A stretch of 64,000 bases of DNA, taken from Murinocardiopsis flavida (lineage in GTDB: Bacteria; Actinomycetota; Actinomycetes; Streptosporangiales; Streptosporangiaceae). Every line of letters begins with the position of its first letter. Within the stretch, counting starts at the first letter, position 1. A program made the translations under genes and the position numbers. The notes under the pieces were generated by a model, which saw only the letters and a program-made list of their open reading frames with translations, did no database searches and was not told the origin of the DNA. Where the stretch lies: positions 1-64,000 of the forward strand of contig NZ_PYGA01000005.1 of the NCBI RefSeq assembly GCF_003014485.1, written 5' to 3'. Of the stretch, positions 18,563-31,140 are shown piece by piece.

Positions 18563-19939
18563 ATGACCACCCCGGAGCCGCCCAGACGGCGCAACACCGA
18601 ACTCGGCCTGCTCGTCGCGGCCCTGTTCGTGCTGGTGGTCGGCGCCGCTGCCGCCGGGCTGGAGTCGAAGGGGTCGGTGCCGCCGGCATTGGCGGCCATC
18701 GTGGTGGTCCTCGGCACTCTGGCGTTCGCGGCGCACGGCGTCCTGCGCCGCGCCGCCCCGTGGGCCGACCCGCTCATCCTGCCGGTCGCGGTCCTGCTGA
18801 ACGGGATCGGGCTGACCGTGATCTGGGCCCTGCACCAGAACAACGGCGGCAACGGGTCCCCGCTCAAGCAGCTCCTCTGGTCGGCCCTCGGGATCCTCGC
18901 CGCCGTCGCCGTTCTGGCGGCCGTCCGCGATCCGCGGCGCCTCCAGCGCTACCCCTACCTCATGGCGGTCGCCGCGATCGTGCTGATCGCCATCCCCATC
19001 GCGCCGGTGATCGGCCTGGAGATCTACGGGGCGCGGCGCTGGATCGGGATCGGCGGGCTCACGGTCCAGCCCTCGGAGTTCGCCAAGATCACCGGCGTCG
19101 TCTTCCTCGCCTCCTACCTGGTGAACAAGCGCGAAGTGCTGTCGGTGGCCGTGCGCAGGGTGACGATCGGCCGGGTGAAGGTCTTCAGCATCCCGCGGCT
19201 CCGCGACACCGGGCCGGTCGTCTCGGCCTGGCTCGCCGCGATCCTGCTGCTGGTCGGCACCAAGGACCTGGGCACGTCGCTGCTGCTGTTCGCCCTGTTC
19301 CTGTCGATGCTCTACGTCGCGACCCAGCGCAAGTCGTGGGTGGCGATCGGCCTCGTCCTGTTCGCCATCGGCGCGACCATCGCCTCGACCGTCTTCTGGC
19401 ACGTCCGGCAGCGGGTCGACATCTGGCTCGCGCCGTTCGACCCCGAGGTGTACCGCTCCCCCGACGGCAGCCACCAGGTCGTCCAGGGCCTGTTCGCGCT
19501 CGCCGACGGCGGCATCACCGGCACCGGCTTCGTCGAGGGGCGCTCCGCCCGGATCTTCGCCGCCGACAGCGACTACATCCTGGTCTCCATCGGGGAGAAG
19601 CTCGGCCTCGCCGGGCTCAGCGCCGTGGTCGTCCTGCTGGCCCTGCTGGTCGAACGGGGCTACCGGGTGGCGCTCGCGTCGCGCGATCCCGCCGTCAAGA
19701 TGATGGCGTCGGGGTTCGCGTTCCTGCTGGCCTTCCAGACCTTCGTCGTGCTGGGCGGTGTGACCCGGCTGATCCCGCTGACCGGCATGACCACCCCGCT
19801 GCTGTCGGCCGGCGGGTCGGCGCTGCTGTCGAACTGGATCATCGTCGGGCTGTGGCTGCGGATGAGCGACACCGCGCGGCGCCCCGCGCGCCCGACCCTC
19901 CAGAGCGAGGGCCTGACCCAGGAGATCGCGCTGCGGTGA
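18563..19939 (+). CDS. FtsW/RodA/SpoVE family cell-cycle protein (SEDS glycosyltransferase)
   Basis: A 458-residue SEDS protein with about ten to twelve membrane segments; such proteins polymerise lipid II glycan strands together with a class B penicillin-binding protein. The signatures are GARRWIGIGGLTVQPSEFAKI near residue 155 and the terminal GVTRLIPLTGMTTPLLSAGGSALLSNW. The large loop containing DPEVYRSPDGSHQVVQGLFALADGG carries the catalytic-site region. No PBP gene is adjacent, so it is an extra, RodA/FtsW-like paralogue. The ATG at 18563 follows GGAGGG closely; a GTG at 18539 is an alternative. Confidence 0.9.
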   Translation: MTTPEPPRRRNTELGLLVAALFVLVVGAAAAGLESKGSVPPALAAIVVVLGTLAFAAHGVLRRAAPWADPLILPVAVLLNGIGLTVIWALHQNNGGNGSPLKQLLWSALGILAAVAVLAAVRDPRRLQRYPYLMAVAAIVLIAIPIAPVIGLEIYGARRWIGIGGLTVQPSEFAKITGVVFLASYLVNKREVLSVAVRRVTIGRVKVFSIPRLRDTGPVVSAWLAAILLLVGTKDLGTSLLLFALFLSMLYVATQRKSWVAIGLVLFAIGATIASTVFWHVRQRVDIWLAPFDPEVYRSPDGSHQVVQGLFALADGGITGTGFVEGRSARIFAADSDYILVSIGEKLGLAGLSAVVVLLALLVERGYRVALASRDPAVKMMASGFAFLLAFQTFVVLGGVTRLIPLTGMTTPLLSAGGSALLSNWIIVGLWLRMSDTARRPARPTLQSEGLTQEIALR

Positions 19940-20007
19940 CGCGCCGGGACGCGCCCTGCGGAGCCGGGCGGGGGCCGGTCGAGGGCCGGGCGGCGACCCG
20001 GCGCGGG

Positions 20008-20535
20008 TCAGCCGCCGAGGGCGCGGCAGGAGGCGTCGATGGCGGCGGCGCGGTACCGCTCGACCGGGATGCCGGGCAGCATCACCGCGCTGTCCTGCAA
20101 GCCGCCGAGCGCGACCAGCACCCGCGCCTGCTCCTCGGGGCTCGGGTCGGGCCCGGTGAGCAGCGCGACGACGCGGGTCCGCCAGTCCAGGAGCAGGGGC
20201 ACGACCCCGGTGCGCCCGAGCGCGGCGAAGTCGTTGACCACGGCCTGGAACAGCGGCCGGTGCCGGTGGAAGAGGTCGAAGGTCTCCTCGATCACGGTGC
20301 GCGCCGGGGTGCCCGCCGCCTCGACCCGGCTCAGCATGGCCGCCATGTCGTCGGTCAGGGGCAGCACCAACTCGGCGAGCAGGTCGTTCTTCGACGGGAA
20401 GTGGTAGTACAGGGCCGCCTTGGTGATGCCCAGCCGCTCGGCGATCTCGCGCAGGCTGGTGGACTCGAACCCGTTCTGCGCGAAGAGTTCCAGCGCCACC
20501 GAGCGGATCCGCTCGCGGGTGTCGGTCCGTGCCAT
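20008..20535 (-). CDS. TetR family repressor
   Basis: A 175-residue TetR regulator. The helix-turn-helix is at about residues 20-50 (ESTSLREIAERLGITKAALYYHFPSKNDL), followed by a variable ligand domain. The ATG at 20535 has GGTGGGAG seven bases upstream; a longer frame is unsupported. It is divergent from the FAD monooxygenase gene with inverted repeats between, so it most likely represses that gene and itself, lifting when an aromatic compound or antibiotic binds. Confidence 0.9.
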   Translation of the reverse strand: MARTDTRERIRSVALELFAQNGFESTSLREIAERLGITKAALYYHFPSKNDLLAELVLPLTDDMAAMLSRVEAAGTPARTVIEETFDLFHRHRPLFQAVVNDFAALGRTGVVPLLLDWRTRVVALLTGPDPSPEEQARVLVALGGLQDSAVMLPGIPVERYRAAAIDASCRALGG

Positions 20536-20605
20536 CTGCGCTCCCACCTGTGGCCCTGCCGCGCCCATCGGTCGGACATCGCGGTCCGGGGCGAGCGTAT
20601 CCGAC

Positions 20606-20663
20606 CTTACCTACTTGACGGCAGGCAAGTGCGTTGCTTACCGTGCGGCAAGTAAGTCCATAT
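20606..20663. promoter_or_regulatory. Operator region between the TetR and monooxygenase genes
   Basis: Two inverted repeats lie side by side: ACTTG/CAAGT at 20613-20630 and CTTAC/GTAAG at 20637-20656. The first overlaps TTGACG, a likely -35 of the monooxygenase promoter. The arrangement fits a TetR dimer blocking this promoter. Confidence 0.6.
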
Positions 20664-20687
20664 CCACGGGACCCCTCGGGACACGCC

Positions 20688-21890
20688 ATGAGCAGCAGAC
20701 CGCCCACCGTCCTCGTCTCCGGCGCCAGCATCGCCGGCCCCGCACTCGCCTACTGGCTCGGCCGCCACGGCTACGCCGTCACCGTTGTGGAGCGCAGCCC
20801 CGCCCTGCGGCCCGGCGGCTACGCCATCGACGTCCGCGGCGCGGCCCTCGACGTCGCCCAGCGCATGGGCGTGCGCGAGCAGATCCGGGAACAGCGCACC
20901 CGCCAACAGGGCATGACCGTCGTCCACGGCCGCAGGGACCGCCGCATCGACATCACCGGGCCGACATTCGACCAGGCGCCCGCCGCCTCGCCCGGCATCG
21001 AGATCATGCGCGACGACCTGTGCGCCACGCTGTACCAGGCGGCGGCCGACAACACCGAGTACCTCTTCGACGACACCATCACAGCCATCGACCAGGGGCC
21101 CGACGGCGCGAAGGTGACCTTCGAGAACGCGGCGCCGCGCACTTTCGACATCGTCGTCGGCGCCGACGGCCTGCACTCCGCCACCCGGTCGCTCGCGTTC
21201 GGCCCCGAGCACCGCTACCGCCGCGACCTCGGCGCCTACGTCGCCATCTTCACGACCGACAACTACCGCGGCCTCGACCACTGGGCGGAGATCCGCAACA
21301 CCCCCGGCCGCCTCATGGGCATGTACGCGGCGCGCGGCAACACCACGGCCATGGGCCTGTTCCTGTTCCGCGCCGAGGAGTCCCTCGGCCACGACCACCG
21401 CGACGAGGACCAGCAGAAGCGCATCCTCGAAGCGGTCTTCGCCGGCGCGGGCTGGGAGGCACCGGAGCTGCTGCGGCGCATGCGCACGGCCGAGGACTTC
21501 TACTTCGACACCGTCTCCCAGATCCGCATGGACCGCTGGACCGCCGGCCGCGTGGCGCTGGTCGGCGACGCCGGGTACGGCCCCTCCCCGATGTCGGGGC
21601 AGGGCACCAGCCTCGCCATCGTCGGCGCCTACGTCCTCGCCGGAGAGCTCAAGGCGGCGGGCGGCGACCACACCGCCGCGTTCCCCCGCTACGAGGCGCG
21701 GATGCGCGGCTTCGTGCGCGCCAACCAGGACATCGCGGGCGACGGGCTGAAGGTCCTCGCCCCGCGCACCCCCGCCGGCGTGTGGCTGCGCAACCAGGCC
21801 TTCCGCGCCGCGCCCATCGCCGCGCGGTTCGGCGGGCTGATCGACAAGGTCCACAGCGCGGCCAACGCGATCGACCTGCCCGCCTACTGA
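20688..21890 (+). CDS. FAD-dependent monooxygenase (TetX/PHBH type)
   Basis: A 400-residue flavoprotein hydroxylase of the class that uses NAD(P)H and oxygen to hydroxylate aromatics, polyketides or tetracyclines. It has the FAD fold VLVSGASIAGPALAYWLGRHGY at residue 8, the DG-type motif IVVGADGLHSATR near 165 and the ribose-phosphate site VALVGDAGYGPSPMSGQG near 295. The ATG at 20688 begins the conserved fold; GGGAC is upstream. A divergent TetR gene and operator repeats suggest it is induced by its substrate, so it may serve in detoxification. Substrate unknown. Confidence 0.9.
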   Translation: MSSRPPTVLVSGASIAGPALAYWLGRHGYAVTVVERSPALRPGGYAIDVRGAALDVAQRMGVREQIREQRTRQQGMTVVHGRRDRRIDITGPTFDQAPAASPGIEIMRDDLCATLYQAAADNTEYLFDDTITAIDQGPDGAKVTFENAAPRTFDIVVGADGLHSATRSLAFGPEHRYRRDLGAYVAIFTTDNYRGLDHWAEIRNTPGRLMGMYAARGNTTAMGLFLFRAEESLGHDHRDEDQQKRILEAVFAGAGWEAPELLRRMRTAEDFYFDTVSQIRMDRWTAGRVALVGDAGYGPSPMSGQGTSLAIVGAYVLAGELKAAGGDHTAAFPRYEARMRGFVRANQDIAGDGLKVLAPRTPAGVWLRNQAFRAAPIAARFGGLIDKVHSAANAIDLPAY

Positions 21891-21900
21891 GCGGCGGCGC

Positions 21901-22608
21901 TCAGTCCCAGTACCCCCGCCACTGCTCCGGGGTGAGGGAACGGGGGTCGTGCCCGTCGGCCCGCGCCTTGGACTCGGCGGCGCGCACCCGGGCGTCGAAC
22001 CGGCGGGCGGCGGCGCGGAGGTCCATCTCCGGGTCGGCGTCGCCGCGGCGCCCGGCGTCGACGGCGGCGAACAGCGCGCCGCCGTCCCCGCCGTCGTCGC
22101 CGATGAGCTCGGCCGGCAGCCCGTTGCGCACCGCCCGCTTCTGCAACTCGTAGGCGAGCAGGGCGGCCGGCTGGCCGAACGGCACCCCTTCCAGGACCGA
22201 CGCGTCGGCCTCGCCCTTCGCGGCCCGCTCGGCGGCCTTGATCGTCTCCCAGTTGGCGCGCACGTCGTCGGCGCCGTCGACCGGCGTGCCGGCGAAGACG
22301 TGCGGGTGGCGGCGGGTGAGCTTGCCGATGATGGCGTCGGCGACGTCGTCGACCGTGAACCCGTCGGCGCCGCGGTCCTGGGCGACCCTGGCGTGGAAGA
22401 CCACCTGCAACAGGACGTCGCCCAGTTCGTCGCGGAGCAGCGCGAGGTCGCCGCCCTCGATGGTCTCCAGCGTCTCGTACGCCTCCTCGATGAGGTACTT
22501 CGCCAGCGACTCGTGGGTCTGGGCTGCGTCCCACGGGCAGTCGCGGCGCAGCGTGTCCATGACCTCCACCAGGTCGAGCAGGCGGTGTCCGGGGCGGGGC
22601 TCGCTCAT
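21901..22608 (-). CDS. mazG: MazG nucleoside triphosphate pyrophosphohydrolase
   Basis: A 235-residue MazG-type NTP pyrophosphatase, which cleaves (d)NTPs, including damaged ones, to the monophosphate. The metal-binding EEAYE near residue 31 and ELGDVLLQVVFHARVA near 50 are the hallmark; CPWDAAQTHESLAKYLIEEAYE is the typical start. The ATG at 22608 follows GGAGGG and overlaps the stop of the upstream APS-kinase gene as ATGA, so the two are translationally coupled. In many actinobacteria mazG lies near mfd and eno, as here. Confidence 0.93.
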   Translation of the reverse strand: MSEPRPGHRLLDLVEVMDTLRRDCPWDAAQTHESLAKYLIEEAYETLETIEGGDLALLRDELGDVLLQVVFHARVAQDRGADGFTVDDVADAIIGKLTRRHPHVFAGTPVDGADDVRANWETIKAAERAAKGEADASVLEGVPFGQPAALLAYELQKRAVRNGLPAELIGDDGGDGGALFAAVDAGRRGDADPEMDLRAAARRFDARVRAAESKARADGHDPRSLTPEQWRGYWD

Positions 22609-24107
22609 GTGTCCCTCCGTGGTGCTGCGGGCAGCCGGCCGTCCGCGCGCAGGGCCGCCACGACCGCGGCGACCGAGTCGGACTCGGCCACCCCGGTGGT
22701 GTCGATCACCAGGTCGGCGTCTTCCGGGGCCTCGTAGGGGTCGGATATCCCGGTGAACTCCGGGATCTCGCCCGCTCGGGCCTTGGCGTACAGGCCCTTG
22801 CGGTCGCGCTCCTCGCACACCTCCAACGGGGTGGCGACGTGCACGAGGAAGAAGTCGCCGGTCGCCTCGGCCATGGCGCGGACCTCGGCGCGCGTCGCCG
22901 CGTACGGCGCGATGGGCGCGCACACCGCCACCCCGCCGTGCCGGGCGACCTCCGCGGCGACGTAGCCGATACGCCGGATGTTGAGGTCGCGGTCGGCGCG
23001 CGAGAAGGTCAGCCCCGCCGAGAGCAGCCGCCGCACGACGTCGCCGTCGAGCAGGGTGACCGTGCGGCCGGCCGCGCCGACCTGCTCGGCGACGCCGCGC
23101 GCGACGGTGGACTTGCCCGACCCCGACAGGCCGGTGAAGAACAGGGTGAGGCCGCGGCGGGACCGCGGCGGCCGGGCCCGGGCGAGTTCGGCGGCGACCT
23201 CGCGGGGGCTGAACCACTCCGGCAGCGGCTCGCCGCGGTCGAGCATCGCCGCGGTCGCCGCGTCGTCGGGCTCGGCCCTGCGGCGCGCCGGTTCGATCTC
23301 CGCCGCCGGCGCCCACGCGCCCGTGCCGGTGTCGAGCGCCCACACCGGCTGGCGCAGGACCGGGATCGGCGCGCCGCCGACCGGCGGGCGCTCCTCCCCC
23401 GGCCCGGCGGCGACCAGCAGGCGGTCGGCGCCGTACGCAGCCGCGACGTGCGCCGCCAGGGCGTCGCGGCGGTCGGCCGGGACGGGGGCGCCCGCGGTGC
23501 CGCCGGGCAGCGTGAGGACGACCAGGTGGGCGGGCACGGGCAGGGCCGCCAGTGCGGCGGCGACGGCCGGGGCCGCGCCCTCGCTGTCGGCGGGCGTGTC
23601 GACCAGGACGAGCAGCTCCGCGGCCCCGGCCGCCCGGACGGCCGCCCGGATCTGGGCGAGCGCGCGGTGGTGCAGCGGGCGGCCGGTGAGGACGGCGAGC
23701 AGCGGCCCGCCGGCGGTCCCCGCCTCGGCCCGGCGCGTGCGGATCTCGGCGGGTGCGGACCGCAGCCGGCGCAGCGCACCGTAGCGGGGCGCCGCCTGCG
23801 GGCGGAGCGTCCCGGCGAGGTGGTCGCGGCCCTCGGCCCGCCAGCCCCCGGTCGCGTCGAGCACCGCGAGCGGGGCGCCTTCGGGGTCGGTGAGCAGCAG
23901 CGACGCGGCCCCCGCAGCGGACTCCGGCACCGGCAGGACCACCGGCACGGGCCACGGGGTCCCGTCGGGGAGCACGCCGCGCTCGCGCACCGAAGCCGCC
24001 TCGGCCGCGGTCATGAAGCCCTGGATCGGCAGCGCACCGCTGCGGATCAGCTCCAGGAACGCCATGGCCTCCGGCCCGGGTGTGAGGGCCGGCGGATGGC
24101 CTGACAT
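22605..24107 (-). CDS. Adenylylsulfate kinase with an N-terminal ATP-sulfurylase-like domain
   Basis: A 500-residue two-domain protein. The C-terminal domain (about 315-490) is APS kinase, making PAPS from APS and ATP: P-loop GLSGSGKST at 326-334, LLDGDVVRRLLSAGLTFSRADRD, and FTGISDPYEAPEDADLVIDT. The N-terminal part resembles ATP sulfurylase: a PUA-like start (LELIRSGALPIQGFM, PWPVPVVLPV) and then LLAVLTGRPLHHRALAQIRA where active enzymes have QTRNPxHRAHE. The catalytic motif is thus altered, so this half is probably not an active sulfurylase; cysD/cysN at 34-36 kb would supply APS. Ribosome site GGGAGG; coupled to mazG. Confidence 0.88.
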   Translation of the reverse strand: MSGHPPALTPGPEAMAFLELIRSGALPIQGFMTAAEAASVRERGVLPDGTPWPVPVVLPVPESAAGAASLLLTDPEGAPLAVLDATGGWRAEGRDHLAGTLRPQAAPRYGALRRLRSAPAEIRTRRAEAGTAGGPLLAVLTGRPLHHRALAQIRAAVRAAGAAELLVLVDTPADSEGAAPAVAAALAALPVPAHLVVLTLPGGTAGAPVPADRRDALAAHVAAAYGADRLLVAAGPGEERPPVGGAPIPVLRQPVWALDTGTGAWAPAAEIEPARRRAEPDDAATAAMLDRGEPLPEWFSPREVAAELARARPPRSRRGLTLFFTGLSGSGKSTVARGVAEQVGAAGRTVTLLDGDVVRRLLSAGLTFSRADRDLNIRRIGYVAAEVARHGGVAVCAPIAPYAATRAEVRAMAEATGDFFLVHVATPLEVCEERDRKGLYAKARAGEIPEFTGISDPYEAPEDADLVIDTTGVAESDSVAAVVAALRADGRLPAAPRRDT

Positions 24108-24267
24108 AGCGGTTCCTCCCTGGTCGCCGGGCGCTCGGCTGCGGACCCAGGGTATTGGCCGCCGCCCCGCGCCGCCGCGCCGCGGGTCCCGGACCCCGCG
24201 GCCGTCGCCCCGCTGATCCTGTGGAACGGGGCCGTTGGCTCAGGTGGAGTTTCGGCTTCTCGGGGTC

Positions 24268-24651
24268 GGTCCGTCTGCGGGGCGGCCTTGTCGCAGTGCC
24301 GCACAGCGGTGTCTGCGGGAAGAGCGGCACCAACGGCGGTGGGTCGGCCCTGGCGGGAACGCGTCGGGGGCGCGGTGGAAAAAAGCGGCACCAAGGGCGG
24401 CGGTGGGGTCCGGTCGGCGGTCGTCCGCGCGGTGCCACCGCGTCGCGTTCACCCCGGCGACCGGCCTCCGTGAAGTATTCTCCACTTCGGGCGTGGAGTG
24501 GAGAATACTTCACGGAGGCTTCCGGAAAAGCCGACAGTCCACCCGAAACGGGATGACCACCCACCCCGGCCACCCGCCGCCGTCGGCGCTGCTCGTCCCC
24601 ACCGCACACCCGCACGCGGCGCTGCGGCAAGGCCGCCCGGCAGACGGGCCG
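24268..24651. repeat. Outer imperfect inverted repeat around the hairpin
   Basis: The arm 24268-24302 is, in reverse complement, about 85 percent identical to 24616-24651 (core CTGCGGCAAGGCCGCCC and CAGACGG). The arms flank the perfect hairpin asymmetrically, by about 160 and 100 bases. Confidence 0.6.
24464..24519. repeat. Perfect 23-bp hairpin
   Basis: GCCTCCGTGAAGTATTCTCC and three more bases pair without mismatch with 24497-24519 around a 10-base loop. The stem is AT-richer than its surroundings. It could terminate transcription from the protease gene downstream of whose stop it lies, or be a mobile-element end or a structured RNA. Confidence 0.75.
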
Positions 24652-24728
24652 CACCTCGACCGCGAGGCCCGTTGCCGCCGGATCCCCGCGGGACGCGGGT
24701 CCTTCCCTCCGGACGCGCGGACGGGCGG

Positions 24729-26144
24729 CTACAGCGGGGGCATGAAGCCGGGCCGTCCGCCGGAGGCGCGGGGCTCCCCCCCGTCGGAGGGCGACCCCGC
24801 ATCGGGGCCCGCGTCCGGCGGGACGTCCGGCGGCGGGCCCGGCCACGGGTCCCGGTCCGGGGGCACTCCGCCGTCCGGCGGCGGGTACCCGGGCTGCGCC
24901 GTCCCGTACTGCGGCCCGTACTGCGGCCCGTGGTACGGCGCGTGCGCCGGCGGCCGCGCCCAGGTGCCGGCCGGGTCGCCGGGAACGGGCTGCTGCGCGA
25001 CGGCCCACATGGGGTCGTACGGGTACTGCGGCGCGCCCGCGGGCCCCACCGCGGCGGGCTCCGGCGGCCCGAATCCCTCAGGCACCGTGCGTCGGACGCC
25101 CTTGCGCCGGGCCAACCACACCACCAGCCCGATGAACAGGCCCAACTGCGGCACCGACACGGCGAGCTGGATCCAGTCGCCCGAGCCGGTGGCGACGTCG
25201 GCGTCCAGCGCCGAGCCGTCGGCGCTGCCCAGCGCGAACAGCAGGGTGTTGTTGAGCACGTGCAGGGCGATGGCGGCCTCCAGCCCGCCCGTGTACCAGG
25301 TGAGCCATGCCGCGACCAGCCCGAACAGGGCGACGTCGGCCAGCGCCCAGGAGTCGTAGGCGTGCAGCGAGGCGAACACCAGGCCGCTCACGAGGATCGC
25401 GAGGATCGGGGTCCGCAGGAACCGGTTCAGCAGGGAACCGCCGTTGCGCTCTCCCGCAGCGGCACCGTAGGACCCGACGAGCTGCATGAGGAAGCCCCGC
25501 AGCGCGTACTCCTCGGCCGAGGACTGCAACGGGACCACGACGATCAGCACCGCGAGGGTGGTCAGGAAGTACGACCAGCCGACGAACTCGCCGAACAACG
25601 GCTCTTCGGGGGTGAGCACGGTTTGCAGCACGCTCAGCACGCCGATCGCAAGGCCGACGCACACCGCGGCGACCACGGCGCACAGCAGCAGCCAGCGCCA
25701 GCGCAGGTGCCCCTCGACCGAGGACAGCGTGCCCACCCTGCGGCGCAGCAGCAGCCAGGTGGCGAGCATCGCGCACGGGGTCATGATCGCGATGCTGAGG
25801 AGGTTCAGCGAGGTGTCGGCGAGGGGTTCGCCGATGATCCGGGTGCCCGTGGTCTCCAGGCCGAGCACGGCGTTGGCGACGATCCCGGCCAGCACCAGCA
25901 CGACGCCGCCCAGGACGAAGCAGAACGCCCCGAGGAGCAGGGCGAGCGGCGGCCGCCACCAGCGGCGGCGCTCGGTGCGGTCCAGCCGGTGGAACGGCGT
26001 CCCCGCGGGCGCGCGACCCAGGCCCGGTGCCGGATACGGGTACGGGGGCGGCCACGGCGGCGGGGCCTGCCCGGGGGGCGGCTGGCCGTACTCCGCCCAT
26101 TGCGGTGGCGGAGGACCCTGGTGCGGCCAGTGCGCATTGTTCAT
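24729..26144 (-). CDS. CPBP family intramembrane metalloprotease
   Basis: A 471-residue membrane protein with about eight hydrophobic segments between Pro/Tyr/Gln-rich cytoplasmic tails (residues 1-45 and 380-471). CPBP (CAAX-type Abi) motifs are present: SSAEEYALRGFLMQLV (paired glutamates and arginine), FASLHAYDS and HVLNNTLLFAL, which supply the catalytic Glu and His residues. Family members cleave prenylated or bacteriocin-related substrates or act in immunity; the substrate here is unknown. The ATG at 26144 has GGACCC upstream. It is a single gene. Confidence 0.9.
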   Translation of the reverse strand: MNNAHWPHQGPPPPQWAEYGQPPPGQAPPPWPPPYPYPAPGLGRAPAGTPFHRLDRTERRRWWRPPLALLLGAFCFVLGGVVLVLAGIVANAVLGLETTGTRIIGEPLADTSLNLLSIAIMTPCAMLATWLLLRRRVGTLSSVEGHLRWRWLLLCAVVAAVCVGLAIGVLSVLQTVLTPEEPLFGEFVGWSYFLTTLAVLIVVVPLQSSAEEYALRGFLMQLVGSYGAAAGERNGGSLLNRFLRTPILAILVSGLVFASLHAYDSWALADVALFGLVAAWLTWYTGGLEAAIALHVLNNTLLFALGSADGSALDADVATGSGDWIQLAVSVPQLGLFIGLVVWLARRKGVRRTVPEGFGPPEPAAVGPAGAPQYPYDPMWAVAQQPVPGDPAGTWARPPAHAPYHGPQYGPQYGTAQPGYPPPDGGVPPDRDPWPGPPPDVPPDAGPDAGSPSDGGEPRASGGRPGFMPPL

Positions 26145-26358
26145 GGGTCCAACGATCGCAGGGTCGATGCCAAATGCGCATCAAAGCCCCCCTCGTTCCA
26201 CCCGGAGCCCCCGCAATGCGGCCACAACCGGCCGCCGCGGCGCGCACCGCCGCCCGCGTCGGCGGCGGTGCGCGCCGCGGTGTGTGCGTCTCCGCGGGGC
26301 CGCCGACGGCGGCCGAAACGTGTGGCCGGGGTGGGTCGGACGCGCTACGGTTCGCCGC

Positions 26359-27039
26359 ATGCCGCAACGAGACGATGCAGGACCGCGGGCCGTCACAGCG
26401 GACGACGTCGCCCTCGCCGTACGGCTCGCGGTCGAGACCCTCGGCCGGGCGCCCGCAGCGGCGTGGGACCGCAAGGCTGGGCCGCTGGAGTGGGACTGCC
26501 GGGAGACCGCCGAGCACCTCGTCGACGACCTCTTCGCGTACGCCGTCCAGCTGGGCCCGCGGACTCCCCCGTTGGACGCCGAGGTCCCGTTCCACTGGGA
26601 GAGCCGCCGCCCGGGCGGGCCCGAGAACGCCGTCCACGCCGACCGCGCCGCCGGGCCCGCTGGGCTGCTCCAGACGCTGGAGGCGAGCGGCGCGCTGCTC
26701 GTCGCCATGGTGCGCACGACCCCGCCGGAGGTCCGCGCCCACCACAGCTTCGGGGTGTCCGACCCGGCGGGTTTCGCCGCCATGGGGGTCGTGGAGACCC
26801 TGGTCCACACCGGTGACCTCGCGGAGGGCCTCGGCCTGGACTGGGCGCCGCCCGCCGACCTGTGCGCCCGCGTCCTCACCCGGCTGTTCCCCGATGTTGC
26901 ATCCGACAACGGATCCGACCCCGACGCCGCATCCGGCACCGGCCCCTGGCCGACCCTGCTGTGGGCCACCGGGCGCGCCGAACTCCCGGGGCGGCCGCGC
27001 CGCACCCGTTGGCGCTGGCACAGCGCGCCACTGGGCTGA
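26359..27039 (+). CDS. DinB/MDMPI-type mycothiol-dependent protein
   Basis: A 226-residue protein of the mycothiol-dependent maleylpyruvate isomerase N-terminal (DinB-like) family. The family uses a metal bound by three histidines; candidates here are the His in DCRETAEHLVDDL, and those in EVRAHHSFGVSD and VVETLVHTGDLAEGL, the typical motif. Most members are mycothiol transferases or of unknown role. It marks a mycothiol-producing actinomycete. The ATG at 26359 starts the conserved region; no strong ribosome site. A GC-rich palindrome at 27045-27062 follows. Confidence 0.78.
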   Translation: MPQRDDAGPRAVTADDVALAVRLAVETLGRAPAAAWDRKAGPLEWDCRETAEHLVDDLFAYAVQLGPRTPPLDAEVPFHWESRRPGGPENAVHADRAAGPAGLLQTLEASGALLVAMVRTTPPEVRAHHSFGVSDPAGFAAMGVVETLVHTGDLAEGLGLDWAPPADLCARVLTRLFPDVASDNGSDPDAASGTGPWPTLLWATGRAELPGRPRRTRWRWHSAPLG

Positions 27040-27044
27040 CGCCC

Positions 27045-27062
27045 GGGCGGCCGCGGCCGCCC
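27045..27062 (+). terminator. Palindromic terminator-like hairpin
   Basis: GGGCGGCCGCGGCCGCCC is a perfect 18-bp palindrome, six bases past the stop codon. It may end the DinB-like gene's transcript before mfd. Confidence 0.5.
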
Positions 27063-27329
27063 AGGGACGGGGGCGGGGGCGGGCCGTCCGTGCGGCGGCG
27101 GGAAGCCAGCGGCCGGTCCGTGTGTTGGTGGTGGTGTCCACTGCTGCGAACGCAGTGCCCGAAGGGCATCCGCGCCGCGGCCGGCGCAACCCGACCCCAA
27201 AGCCGCCGATCCGGATGCCGCCGAGGTCCGGCGCCGCGTAGTCTGGTGGGTGGGGATATCACCGGCCGTCCCGCACTTCACGCGCTGCCGCACCGCCGCT
27301 TCCACTCTCACACGCCCCAACTTGGTGAC

Positions 27330-30917
<3,588 letters not shown>

Positions 30918-30926
30918 CCCCGGTGG

Positions 30927-30970
30927 CGCCGTTCCCCGCCGGGCCGCCGTGCCCGGCGGGGAACGGCGTT
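30927..30970 (+). terminator. mfd terminator
   Basis: CGCCGTTCCCCGCCGGG pairs perfectly over 17 bp with CCCGGCGGGGAACGGCG around an eight-base loop and is followed by TTT. It begins ten bases after the stop codon. Confidence 0.9.
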
Positions 30971-31079
30971 TCGGGGTGCGCCGCGCGCCACGCCCGAGCG
31001 GCGGGAAAGGGTTTCCCTCGTAACGCCCAACATCCGGGCCGAAATTCATGGTTCCGGTAAAACTTCCGGACGACAAGAT

Positions 31080-31096
31080 CGATTACGGTTAGTGTT
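31080..31096. promoter_or_regulatory. 17-bp element, copy A
   Basis: CGATTACGGTTAGTGTT matches, in reverse orientation, 15 of 17 bases of the element at 32565-32581. It lies in an AT-rich stretch about 45 bases before the small ORF and so in a natural promoter position. Likely an operator shared by the two units; the regulator is unknown. Confidence 0.55.
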
Positions 31097-31140
31097 TTAG
31101 AACTTACGCTTTGTGGTAATCGCCGAAAGGACCGTGCCGG

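Larger units (their letters stand above)
24108..24728. other. Repeat-rich non-coding block
   Basis: Over 600 bases without a gene between two genes of the same direction. It holds a perfect 23-bp hairpin (24464-24519), an outer inverted repeat of about 35 bases (24268-24302 against 24616-24651) and a direct repeat of AGCGGCACCAA-G-GGCGG type at 24323 and 24384. The content looks like a decayed mobile or mosaic repeat element, but no transposase is present. Confidence 0.5.
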
